The notes beneath the pieces are model-generated. The model was not told where the DNA came from. It was given only the letters and a program-made list of their open reading frames with translations, and did no database searches. DNA of 64,000 nt, taken from the NCBI GenBank assembly GCA_963783195.1, contig CAWAMV010000004.1, positions 2,294,001 through 2,358,000 of the forward strand. Reading direction: 5' to 3'. A program made the translations under genes and the position numbers. This document shows positions 1-7,920 of this stretch, piece after piece. Source of the DNA: Croceibacterium_B sp963783195 (GTDB taxonomy: Bacteria > Pseudomonadota > Alphaproteobacteria > Sphingomonadales > Sphingomonadaceae). Position 1 is the stretch's first letter. Every line of letters starts with the position of its first letter.

Positions 1-697
1 CTTCGTTGGCGTTGTAGGCCGGAAAGGCACCTTGCCAGGTGTTCGCCTTGTCCGGACCGGGCTGCTCCTTGCTCGACCTTCGCCCGGCGCTGGCTGCATA
101 TTCCCATTCCGCTTCCGTCGGTATGCGCCCGCCCTTCCACTCTGCAAAGGCGATCATGTCGTCGTAGCCGAGGTGCACGACCGGCTCTTCGGGCCGAAAA
201 TCGGGACCGGTCGGGCCATACGGCTTTTTCCAGTTCGCGCCCGGCACGTATTTCCACCAGTCGTTGAAGTTGTCCGAGGGTCGCTCGGGCGGAGTGAACA
301 CGGCCGAACCAGGCAAGAGCAGCTCGGGCGGAATCTGGCTCGCCGGCACACCGTACAGCGCCGGATCGACCGGCATTTCGGCAATCGTCCGGTAGCCCGT
401 CGCTTGCACGAACTGGTCGAACTGTCGGTTCGTGACCTCGTGCGGATCGATCCAGAAGCCGTCGACCTTCGTCTCGCGAACGGGCCCTTCCTCCGGGTAT
501 ACGTCGTCCTCGCCCATGGCGAAGGTGCCGCCCTCCAATCGTACGGGCCGATCCGGCGGAGTGGGACAGGTCTGGTCGGACGCGAAATCAACCGCGGTCC
601 GCGGTCGGGCAGAGGTCTTCTTTTCTTCCGGGCTCCCGCATCCGGCCAGGACACAGGCCAAGGACAAAGGCAGCAGCAATATCCGGACACTACCCAC
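1..697 (-). CDS. Formylglycine-generating-enzyme (SUMF1) family lipoprotein, 3' end outside the window
   Basis: About 232 codons are present and the C-terminus lies off the left edge. The reading frame begins at a GTG (695-697) with AAGGAG six bases upstream. It starts with a hydrophobic signal ending in the lipobox LAGC, so the mature protein should be a lipoprotein. The rest matches the FGE-sulfatase fold: LEGGTFAMGEDD, then GFWIDPHEVTNRQF, a segment with NDWWKYVPGANWKKP, then AFAEWKGGRIPTEAEWEYAA and finally ANTWQGAFPAYN. Family members oxidise a cysteine of sulfatases to formylglycine or have lost this activity. The catalytic cysteines lie in the missing C-terminal part, so activity cannot be judged. 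No sulfatase gene is visible nearby. Confidence 0.8.
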   Translation of the reverse strand, partial: MGSVRILLLPLSLACVLAGCGSPEEKKTSARPRTAVDFASDQTCPTPPDRPVRLEGGTFAMGEDDVYPEEGPVRETKVDGFWIDPHEVTNRQFDQFVQATGYRTIAEMPVDPALYGVPASQIPPELLLPGSAVFTPPERPSDNFNDWWKYVPGANWKKPYGPTGPDFRPEEPVVHLGYDDMIAFAEWKGGRIPTEAEWEYAASAGRRSSKEQPGPDKANTWQGAFPAYNANE

Positions 698-849
698 CGC
701 CTGCTCCTTCGAATCAGCCAGATCAATCCTCCGGATCTGCCGGAGAACGGTTCGCCGCAGCATACATTTCGATTGCCGCCGTTTCCAACCGTACACATCG
801 ACGGCCGAAAACGGGCTCGTAGGCGGTTCGACAATGTCGCTGGAAGGGC

Positions 850-926
850 TGGTAGCGGAGGAGGGACTCGAACCCCCGACACAGGGATTATGATTCCCCT
901 GCTCTAACCGACTGAGCTACTCCGCC
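850..926 (-). tRNA. tRNA-Met (CAT anticodon, elongator type)
   Basis: Read on the minus strand, this 77-nt cloverleaf begins GGCGGAG and ends CTCCGCT-A-CCA, so CCA is encoded. The D arm is GCTC..GAGC, the anticodon stem GGGGA/TCCCT encloses loop ATCATAA with anticodon CAT, and the T arm contains GGTTCGAGTC. A CAT anticodon can be initiator, elongator or lysidine-modified Ile2. The first pair is G.T rather than the unpaired initiator end, and the loop is TCATAA as in elongator tRNAs, so elongator Met is preferred. Confidence 0.93.
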
Positions 927-994
927 CCAAAGCACTTGGAGTGCGGCCAACCAGCCCTTGAAGGCGGCGCGTTTAGGGCCGGCTTCCCCGCCGG

Positions 995-1507
995 TCAACC
1001 GCGAAAGCTCCACCGCTTCACGGTCTCCCACGGCCCGCCGCGATAACGGTGCAGTCCCAGGCCGGCAAAGGAGAAATCAAGCGCTTCAATCTCGTCGATC
1101 AAGCGCTTCATAAGCATCTTTGCGTCGTGCGGGGAAACCTTGTTCTGCACGGTGACATGGAGCCGTGGGCGCTGGCGGTCCTGCGCAGTCAGCAGGCCAT
1201 GTAACCGGTCCGCAAGGCGATCACGCAAATCGAGCATGGCCGGGCTGGAAAGCTTCAGCGCCACCCCGCGGCCGAGCGACATGACGCCATCCAGATGCGC
1301 CGGCACCGGCGGCCCTGCCGCTTCGGCCGCCAGCCGATCACGCACTTCGTCCTCGCAGAATGGCGGAAGGGCATGAAACAGGGTGACGTGCGCCTTGAGG
1401 AAGTTTCGTTCGGGCGGAAAGTGCGCCTGGCGCAGCTGATCGGCGCGCGATTGTAGCGCCTGGGGAAGCTCGGCGGTGACGATCAGCGGGGCAGACCCGT
1501 CCGTCAC
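995..1507 (-). CDS. 2H phosphoesterase / 2'-5' RNA ligase family protein
   Basis: This 170-aa protein carries the two H-x-T motifs of the 2H phosphoesterase fold: AHVTLFHAL near the N-terminus and RLHVTVQNK near the middle. These supply the paired catalytic histidines. Bacterial members are RNA 2',3'-cyclic phosphodiesterases or 2'-5' ligases; the physiological substrate is usually unknown. I chose the GTG whose first bases overlap the mltG stop (ATGTGA). A GTG at 1540 gives an N-terminal extension without an obvious ribosome site. The gene is probably translationally coupled to mltG. Confidence 0.82.
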   Translation of the reverse strand: MTDGSAPLIVTAELPQALQSRADQLRQAHFPPERNFLKAHVTLFHALPPFCEDEVRDRLAAEAAGPPVPAHLDGVMSLGRGVALKLSSPAMLDLRDRLADRLHGLLTAQDRQRPRLHVTVQNKVSPHDAKMLMKRLIDEIEALDFSFAGLGLHRYRGGPWETVKRWSFRG

Positions 1508-2475
1508 ATCTCCCCGCGCTGCCGGCGAATGGCGAACCACTTGGCGACATTGGCGTTGTGATCGGCCAGATTGTCAGAGAAGACGTGTCCGCCGGTCCCG
1601 TCAGCCACCATGTAGAGCGCCTTGGTCGGCGCCGGGTGAAGCACCGCCTCGATCGAGGCGCGACCCGGATTCGTAATCGGTCCCTTGGGCAGGCCGGCCA
1701 TCGTGTAGGTGTTGTACCCGTTGACGGCGGCGATCTCGCTCTGGCGGATACGGCGGCCCAGCGGCTTGCCCTTTGTGATCGGATAGATGATCGTGGGATC
1801 GGCCTGCAGCAGCATTCCCTGCTTGACGCGATTGGAATAGAGCCCCGCGACCATCTTGCGTTCGGCTGGCTTGCCCGTTTCCTTTTCGACTATCGCGGCC
1901 AGCGTGATCGCCTCCTGCGGGGTCGAAACGGCGATGTCCTTCGCACGCTTTGGCCACAGCTCGCCGATGGTCTTCTGCATCGCCTGCTGCATCCTTGCGA
2001 GCACTGCCGCGCGGCTCTCGCCCCGCTCGAAATCGTAGCTCTCTGGCAGGACCGAGCCTTCGGCCGGAACCGGTATCTCTCCGGTCAGCAGGGGCTCGGC
2101 CATCAACCGCTCCCACACCATGATGGAAGGAAGCCCCTCGGGCACGGTAACGAATCGGCGGATCACCTCGCCGTGCTGCAGGGTGTCGAGGATGTTCGAA
2201 GGGCTGGAGCCTGCCGGGAGCATGAACTCCCCTGCCTTTATCGGGTCGCCGCTGGCGAGGATCTTGGCTCGCAAGAGGAAGCCGTCGGCCGAGCCGATAA
2301 TACCTTCCTTTTCGAGTTTGCCCGCAACCGAAGTGAGAGACGAACCGCTCTCGACGACGAATGCCCGGTCCTTCGGCAGGTTCGCCGAACCCCACCACGA
2401 GGCGCCGAACCAGCCAAGCGCAATGGCGCCCACGAGCAGCAGCGCCGCGACGAACAAACATCCGCGGCGCCGCAT
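1504..2475 (-). CDS. mltG: Endolytic murein transglycosylase MltG
   Basis: This 323-aa membrane protein cleaves nascent glycan strands in the periplasm and terminates peptidoglycan polymerisation. It has one N-terminal membrane segment at about residues 6-24, then a LysM-like region and the YceG domain. Glu197 in AAIVEKETG matches the catalytic glutamate of the family, followed by YSNRVKQGMLLQADPTIIYP. It lies one base downstream of fabF, in the order acpP-fabF-mltG that is common in alphaproteobacteria. Its end overlaps the 2H phosphoesterase gene. Confidence 0.95.
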   Translation of the reverse strand: MRRRGCLFVAALLLVGAIALGWFGASWWGSANLPKDRAFVVESGSSLTSVAGKLEKEGIIGSADGFLLRAKILASGDPIKAGEFMLPAGSSPSNILDTLQHGEVIRRFVTVPEGLPSIMVWERLMAEPLLTGEIPVPAEGSVLPESYDFERGESRAAVLARMQQAMQKTIGELWPKRAKDIAVSTPQEAITLAAIVEKETGKPAERKMVAGLYSNRVKQGMLLQADPTIIYPITKGKPLGRRIRQSEIAAVNGYNTYTMAGLPKGPITNPGRASIEAVLHPAPTKALYMVADGTGGHVFSDNLADHNANVAKWFAIRRQRGEM

Positions 2476-2476
2476 G

Positions 2477-3736
2477 TTAGTCGACCTTCTTCAGCACCAG
2501 CGAAGCGTTCGTTCCGCCGAAGCCGAACGAGTTGTTGAGCGCGGCCTTGACTTCACGCTTCTTCGCCTTGTGCGGGACGAGGTCGACGCCCTCCGTGCCC
2601 TCGTCGGGATCGTCGAGGTTGAGCGTCGGCGGCACGATCTGGTCGCGGATGGCGAGGATGCAGAAGATGCTCTCGACCGCTCCGGCCCCGCCGAGCAGGT
2701 GGCCGATAGCCGACTTGGTGCTGCTCATCGACGCGCCGCAAAGATCATCTCCGAACACGCGCTTGGCCGCAGCCAGTTCGATCGTGTCGGCCATCGTGCT
2801 GGTGCCGTGCGCGTTGATATAATCGATGTCGCAAGGTTCCATGTGCGCCTTGCGCAGAGCCATCCGCATCGCGATCTCGGCACCCTTGCCTTCCGGGTGC
2901 GGGGCAGTGACGTGATAGGCATCGCCCGATAGGCCGTATCCGACGACTTCAGCGTAAATCTTCGCGCCACGCGCCTTGGCATGCTCGTATTCCTCGAGCA
3001 CGACGACGCCCGCGCCCTCGCCCATGACGAACCCGTCGCGGCCCTTGTCGTAGGGGCGGCTGGCCTGCTCCGGCCGGTCGTTGAAGCTCATGTTGAGAGC
3101 CTTCGCCTGTGCGAACCCGGCCACTCCGAGCGGGTTGACCGTACTTTCGGCACCGCCCGCAAGCATGATATCGGCATCGTCGTCCTTGATCATGCGCGCA
3201 GCATCGCCGATCGAGTGGGCGCCCGTCGAACACGCCGTCACGACCGCGTGATTTGGACCCATCAAGCCGTACTTGATAGAAACCTGACCGCTGATGAGAT
3301 TTATGAGGCGCCCGTGGACGAAGTGCGGGCTGACCCGGCTCGGTCCGCGCGCGGCAAGGACCAGCGACTCGCTTTCGATGCCGGGCAGCCCACCGATACC
3401 TGATCCGATGGAGACGCCGGTCCGAAGCCGCTCCTCCTCGCTCATCTCTGTAAGCCCGGCATCCTCGAGCGCCTGACCGGCGGCATCGATGCCGTAAATG
3501 ATGAACGGATCGACCTGGCGCTGGACCTTGTGGTCGACACGCTTGTCCGGGTCAAAGCCATATTCGTGGTCCTTTGGCTTCACCTCGCCGGCGATCTTGG
3601 CCTTGTGCTCGGTCGTGTCAAAGCGGGTGATCGGCGCGATTCCGCTCTTGCCCGCGAGAATGTTGGCCCAGGTCGTCTCGACGTCGGCCCCCAGGGGGGT
3701 GACGAGTCCGAGACCGGTTACGACGACACGACGCAT
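2477..3736 (-). CDS. fabF: Beta-ketoacyl-ACP synthase II
   Basis: This 419-aa condensing enzyme elongates acyl-ACP in fatty acid synthesis. The thiolase-fold triad is visible: Cys169 in VTACSTGA, His in NAHGTSTM, and His in KSAIGHLLGGAG. The C-terminus NNSFGFGGTNASLV is typical. The start MRRVVVTGLG is preceded by GGAGAG. The frame continues upstream into repeat-like DNA with no coding character, so the longer version is rejected. acpP, which supplies its substrate carrier, lies immediately upstream, separated by a palindromic repeat. Confidence 0.97.
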   Translation of the reverse strand: MRRVVVTGLGLVTPLGADVETTWANILAGKSGIAPITRFDTTEHKAKIAGEVKPKDHEYGFDPDKRVDHKVQRQVDPFIIYGIDAAGQALEDAGLTEMSEEERLRTGVSIGSGIGGLPGIESESLVLAARGPSRVSPHFVHGRLINLISGQVSIKYGLMGPNHAVVTACSTGAHSIGDAARMIKDDDADIMLAGGAESTVNPLGVAGFAQAKALNMSFNDRPEQASRPYDKGRDGFVMGEGAGVVVLEEYEHAKARGAKIYAEVVGYGLSGDAYHVTAPHPEGKGAEIAMRMALRKAHMEPCDIDYINAHGTSTMADTIELAAAKRVFGDDLCGASMSSTKSAIGHLLGGAGAVESIFCILAIRDQIVPPTLNLDDPDEGTEGVDLVPHKAKKREVKAALNNSFGFGGTNASLVLKKVD

Positions 3737-3766
3737 GCTTCTCTCCGAAAATGCAACAGGCCCAAC

Positions 3767-3839
3767 CCGGTTCGGGCTGAGCCTGTCGAAGCCCCGCAAG
3801 GCTACGCCAGACGCCCTTCGTCAAGCTCCGGGCGAACGG
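3767..3839. repeat. Dispersed palindromic repeat between acpP and fabF
   Basis: The left arm (3767-3794) contains CTGAGCCTGTCGAAGCCC. The right arm (3813-3839) contains GCCCTTCGTCAAGCTCCGGG followed by GCGAACGG. Reversed, it aligns with the left arm around GAGC-TG-CGAAG. Together they could form a large imperfect hairpin. I recognise this as the common sphingomonad intergenic repeat with cores like CTTCGACA-GCTCAG. It could attenuate or stabilise the acpP-fabF transcript. Confidence 0.65.
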
Positions 3840-3854
3840 CCAAGGGCGGCTGAA

Positions 3855-4091
3855 TCAGCCCTTGTGTTCTTCGATGTACTTGATGGCATCACCGACGGTG
3901 TTGATCTTCTCGGCGGCATCGTCGGGGATTTCGACCCCGAACTCTTCCTCGAAGGCCATGACCAGCTCGACGATGTCGAGACTGTCGGCGCCCAGGTCAT
4001 CGATGAAGCTCGCGTCGGGAACGACCTTGTCTTCCTCGACGCCGAGATGCTCGACGACGATCTTCTTAACGCGGTCGGCGGTATCGCTCAT
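3855..4091 (-). CDS. acpP: Acyl carrier protein
   Basis: This 78-aa acidic protein carries growing acyl chains on a 4'-phosphopantetheine arm. The attachment site is Ser37 in LGADSLDIVEL, the canonical DSL motif. The start MSDTADRVKK is preceded by AGAGGAC. The length and the helix-rich acidic composition are normal. It sits upstream of fabF, as in most proteobacteria, though here with a palindromic repeat between the two genes. Confidence 0.97.
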   Translation of the reverse strand: MSDTADRVKKIVVEHLGVEEDKVVPDASFIDDLGADSLDIVELVMAFEEEFGVEIPDDAAEKINTVGDAIKYIEEHKG

Positions 4092-4231
4092 TTGTTGTCC
4101 TCTCAGGGAAGCAGTAGTGGAATTGCCCTTCGCCCTAATCAACGGCGACGCGCCGCGCAAGTGCCCTGCCCCTATCGAAATAACGGCGGACCCCAACGCG
4201 GGCTTCGACGTTGCAAGGGGAAGGAGAAGCC

Positions 4232-4732
4232 ATGTCCATCACGATCAACGGCGAGGAGCGCGCGCTCGGCGGCGATCCGCGCACCAGCCTGCTCGACTTC
4301 CTTCGCCGTGAGTGCGGCCTGACCGGAACCAAGAAGGGTTGCGACCACGGACAGTGCGGCGCCTGCACGGTCCTGGTCAACGGCCAGCGGATCAATTCCT
4401 GCCTCACGCTCGCTGCGATGCACGACGGCGATAGCGTGACGACCATCGAGGGTCTTGGCGGCGCAGCAGATCTCTCACCGCTACAGGGAGCATTCGTCCT
4501 GCACGACGGATACCAGTGCGGTTACTGCACCCCGGGGCAGATCTGCTCGGCGACCGCCATGCTGGAGGAAATCCGCGCCGGCTGGCCCAGCTTCGTCACC
4601 GGCGACCTGGAGAGTGCACCGGAGTTCTCCGACGAGGAAATCCGCGAACGCATGAGCGGCAACCTGTGCCGTTGCGCCGCCTATACCAACATCGTCGCGG
4701 CGATCCGCGACGCGGCGGGAGAAGCCGCATGA
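4232..4732 (+). CDS. paoA: Aldehyde oxidoreductase, [2Fe-2S] subunit (PaoA/YagT type)
   Basis: This 166-aa subunit relays electrons from the molybdenum site. It has the plant-ferredoxin cluster motif KKGCDHGQCGACTV plus a further Cys in INSCL. The second cluster motif is YQCGYCTPGQ and GNLCRCAAY, the two-domain arrangement of xanthine-oxidase-family small subunits. The start is ATG 4232 after GGAG. The PaoA of E. coli carries a Tat signal; here the N-terminus begins directly at the ferredoxin fold, so a cytoplasmic location is inferred. The stop overlaps the next gene (ATGA). Confidence 0.9.
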   Translation: MSITINGEERALGGDPRTSLLDFLRRECGLTGTKKGCDHGQCGACTVLVNGQRINSCLTLAAMHDGDSVTTIEGLGGAADLSPLQGAFVLHDGYQCGYCTPGQICSATAMLEEIRAGWPSFVTGDLESAPEFSDEEIRERMSGNLCRCAAYTNIVAAIRDAAGEAA

Positions 4733-5712
4733 AGCCATTCGATTTCCAACGGGCAGAGCGGCTCGAGCACGCGGCGCAATTGGGCGCGGACGGGGCGAAA
4801 GCGATCGCCGGCGGGACCAACCTGCTCGACCTGATGAAGCTCGAGGTCGAGACGCCCGATACGCTCGTCGACATCCACCGCCTGCCGATGGCGCAGATCG
4901 AGCCGACCGGCGATGGCGGCCTGCGCATCGGTGCGCTCGTCAGCAATACGGCCTGCGCCGTCGATCCACGTGTGCGGGCCGATTACCCGGTTCTGTCCCG
5001 CGCAATTCTCGCCGGGGCCACTCAGCAGCTGCGCAACAAGGCGACGACCGGCGGCAACCTGTGCCAGAGAACCCGTTGTTATTATTTCTATAACATCGAC
5101 CAGCCGTGCAACAAGCGAGAGCCCGGATCGGGCTGTGGCGCTATTGGCGGGTTCAACCGGATACATGCCATTCTCGGCGCGAGCGATGCGTGTATCGCGA
5201 CTTATCCCGGCGACATGGCGGTGGCGCTCTGTGCGCTCGATGCGACAGTCGAGACGGTGAATGGCGACGGACAAGCGCGGTCCATCCCCGTACGCTACTT
5301 CCACCGCCTGCCGGGCGACACGCCCGAGCGGGACAACAACCTTCAGCCCGGCGAGATGATCACGGCAGTCGTGCTGCCCCCACCCCCCGGCGGGAAGCAC
5401 ATCTATCGCAAGGTTCGCGACCGTTCGTCCTATGCCTTCGCGCTCGTCTCCGTTGCGGCAGTCGTGAAGATGGAGGGGGAGACGATTGCCAGCGCCTCGC
5501 TCGCTTTCGGCGGGTTGGCGCACAAGCCCTGGCACGACCCGAGGGTCGACGAATTACTCGCAAACTCAACACCTTCGGACGAGCTCTTCGACAAGGCCGC
5601 AGACTTGCTGCTCGAGGGAGCAGAGGGCTACGGCCATAATGATTTCAAGATTCCCATGTCGCGGCGAACGCTGCTTGCTGTGCTGCGCGAAGCGACGGGA
5701 GGTGTGCTGTGA
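4729..5712 (+). CDS. paoB: Aldehyde oxidoreductase, FAD and [4Fe-4S] subunit (PaoB/YagS type)
   Basis: This 327-aa subunit has the FAD-binding start AIAGGTNLLDLMKLEVETP and the motif TTGGNLCQRTRCYYFYN. The latter is followed by PCNKREPGSGC. That cysteine-rich insertion binds an additional [4Fe-4S] cluster in E. coli PaoB and separates this group from ordinary xanthine dehydrogenases. KHIYRKVRDRSSYAFALVSV is also diagnostic. The start overlaps the stop of the 2Fe-2S subunit and the end overlaps the large subunit, so the three are one translational unit. Confidence 0.9.
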   Translation: MKPFDFQRAERLEHAAQLGADGAKAIAGGTNLLDLMKLEVETPDTLVDIHRLPMAQIEPTGDGGLRIGALVSNTACAVDPRVRADYPVLSRAILAGATQQLRNKATTGGNLCQRTRCYYFYNIDQPCNKREPGSGCGAIGGFNRIHAILGASDACIATYPGDMAVALCALDATVETVNGDGQARSIPVRYFHRLPGDTPERDNNLQPGEMITAVVLPPPPGGKHIYRKVRDRSSYAFALVSVAAVVKMEGETIASASLAFGGLAHKPWHDPRVDELLANSTPSDELFDKAADLLLEGAEGYGHNDFKIPMSRRTLLAVLREATGGVL

Positions 5713-7919
5713 AGTCCCGAACGATGGATCAGACCGATGACCGCTGCCGCCTCGATGCCATGAGCCAGGGCGTGATCGGCCGCCCCCTTCCGCGCCCCGA
5801 CGGTCCGCTGAAGGTCAGCGGCTTGGCGAAGTACGCCGCCGAGTTCGAGGCCGCGAACTGCCTGGAAGGCGTACTCGTCACCGCTCCGGTCACCAATGGG
5901 CGGATCAGGCAGGTCCATGTCAATGAAGCGCTCGATCTGGACGGTGTAGTGTCTGTTCTCACCGGTGAAACACTGACCACCCGTTCGGCGCAGGGCACCG
6001 CGGGCGAGGCGCCGGCGCAGAACCTGCCCCAGATCGACTACTGGGGTCAGCCGATCGCGCTAGTGGTGGCGGAAACCTTCGAACAGGCGCGCCACGCGGC
6101 CAAGCATCTCGAGGTGGAATTCGAAGAAACCGAAGCCGTCCCAGTCTCGCCCGACGACCGTGACGTGGAGTGGACCCCGAAGGAAGCCAAGACCACCCGC
6201 CAGGGCGACCTCGCCCACGCCATGGCCCAGGCGGCGCATTCGGTCGACATCGAGTTCACGACCGAAGGTCACGCCAGCGCTGCGATGGAGCCCCACGCCG
6301 CGATGGCGCAGTGGAATGGCGAGGAGGAAAAGCTGACCCTCCACGCCTCGCTCCAGATGTTGAACTACAACGTCCCCGAACTGGCCGACGCGCTTGGCCT
6401 GGAGGAGGAACAGGTTCGCATCCTCTCGCCCTTCGTGGGCGGCGGATTCGGATCGAAGCTCGGCATCTCGCCCGAGTGCATCGCAGCGAGCCACGCGGCG
6501 ATGCAGCTCGGCCGCCCGGTGCGCGTGGTGATGAGCCGCCAGCAGGTTTTCCAGTGCGTCATGCGCCGCTCCGAGACACGCCAGCGATTGCGGCTCGCAG
6601 CCGACGCCGAGGGCCGCCTGACCGGCTTCGGCCACGAAGGCTGGGTGACCAACCTGCCTGGCGAGAGCTTCGCCGAGCCGGTGCTGCAGGCGAGCGAGTT
6701 TCTCTACGCCGGCGACAACCGCGAGCTCGTGCTCAACGTCGGGCGCATCCACCGGGTGACCGCCGGCTCCGTCCGCGCACCGGGCGAGGCGGTCGGGATG
6801 CAGGCGCTCGAAGCGGCGATGGACGAGCTGGCGGAGGCGGTCGGCATCGACCCGGTCGAATTGCGCCTGCGCAACATTCCCGACAAGCACCCTTCGCAAG
6901 GCATCCCCTTCTCCTCGCGCAAGCTGGCGGAATGCCTGCGCGAAGGCGCCGAGCGCTTCGGCTGGGACGGCGCCGACCGCAAGCCGTGCCAGCGGCGCGA
7001 AGGCGAGTGGTGGATCGGCACCGGCATGGCCAGCGCGGCACGGGTGCACAACTTCAGCAAGGCGTCCGCGCGGGTGACCCTGCGCGAGGACGGCACCGGG
7101 CTCGTCGAAACCGACATGACCGACATCGGCACCGGGACCTACGCAATCCTCGGCCAGGTCGCCGGCGAGATGCTCGGTCTCGATCCGGGCGACGTCCTGG
7201 TCGAGCTTGGCGATTCCGCGTTGCCCAAGGGCCCCGGCTCGGGCGGCTCGTGGGGCGCGGCCTCCTCCGGCTCGGCGGTCTATCTTGCCTGCGAAGCGAT
7301 CCGCGAGGAACTGTGCGACCGGCTCGGCTGCGAGGAGGCAGACCTCACCCTGAAGGACGGCTTTGCCATCGTCGCCAACAAGCGAACCGCGCTGGTCGAT
7401 GTGCTCGACGGCACGCCGCTGCAGCGGACCGGCAAGGTCGAGCCCGGCGAAACGGAAGACAAATTCGCCCAGGCGATGTTCGGCGCATTCTTCACCGAGG
7501 TGGCGGTCAACGCCTACACCGGCGAGACGCGCGTGCGGCGGATGGTGGGCACGTTCGGCATCGGCCGGGTACTCAACGAGATGACCGCTCGCTCGCAATG
7601 CCAGGGCGGGATGGCATGGGCCATCGGCTCTGCCCTGACCGAGGAACTGGCGTTCGACGACCGCGACGGCCACCTGGTCAACCCCGACCTCGCCGAATAC
7701 CACGTCCCGGTGAATCTCGACGTGCCAACGCTCGAGGTGCACTTCGTCGAGGAGCGCGATCCGGCTGCGAGCCCGATCCAGGCCAAGGGCGTGGGCGAAC
7801 TGGGCATCTGCGGCGGCGCGGGCGCCATCGCCAACGCGATCTACAACGCCTGCGGCGTGCGCCTGCGCAGCTTCCCGATGACGCCCGACAAGGTCATGGC
7901 CGGACTACCCGACCCCTAG
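5709..7919 (+). CDS. paoC: Aldehyde oxidoreductase, molybdenum-cofactor subunit (PaoC/YagR type)
   Basis: This 736-aa large subunit binds the molybdopterin cofactor and oxidises aldehydes. It has the family motifs VGGGFGSKLG, GSVRAPGEAVGMQALE and, near the end, AKGVGELGICGGAGAIANAI, whose Glu is the expected catalytic base. The GTG start follows GGAGG at six bases and overlaps the paoB stop. Length agrees with PaoC (about 730 aa). No chaperone gene of the PaoD/XdhC type follows; the next gene is aspS on the other strand. The natural aldehyde cannot be told from sequence. Confidence 0.9.
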   Translation: MKSRTMDQTDDRCRLDAMSQGVIGRPLPRPDGPLKVSGLAKYAAEFEAANCLEGVLVTAPVTNGRIRQVHVNEALDLDGVVSVLTGETLTTRSAQGTAGEAPAQNLPQIDYWGQPIALVVAETFEQARHAAKHLEVEFEETEAVPVSPDDRDVEWTPKEAKTTRQGDLAHAMAQAAHSVDIEFTTEGHASAAMEPHAAMAQWNGEEEKLTLHASLQMLNYNVPELADALGLEEEQVRILSPFVGGGFGSKLGISPECIAASHAAMQLGRPVRVVMSRQQVFQCVMRRSETRQRLRLAADAEGRLTGFGHEGWVTNLPGESFAEPVLQASEFLYAGDNRELVLNVGRIHRVTAGSVRAPGEAVGMQALEAAMDELAEAVGIDPVELRLRNIPDKHPSQGIPFSSRKLAECLREGAERFGWDGADRKPCQRREGEWWIGTGMASAARVHNFSKASARVTLREDGTGLVETDMTDIGTGTYAILGQVAGEMLGLDPGDVLVELGDSALPKGPGSGGSWGAASSGSAVYLACEAIREELCDRLGCEEADLTLKDGFAIVANKRTALVDVLDGTPLQRTGKVEPGETEDKFAQAMFGAFFTEVAVNAYTGETRVRRMVGTFGIGRVLNEMTARSQCQGGMAWAIGSALTEELAFDDRDGHLVNPDLAEYHVPVNLDVPTLEVHFVEERDPAASPIQAKGVGELGICGGAGAIANAIYNACGVRLRSFPMTPDKVMAGLPDP

Positions 7920-7920
7920 G

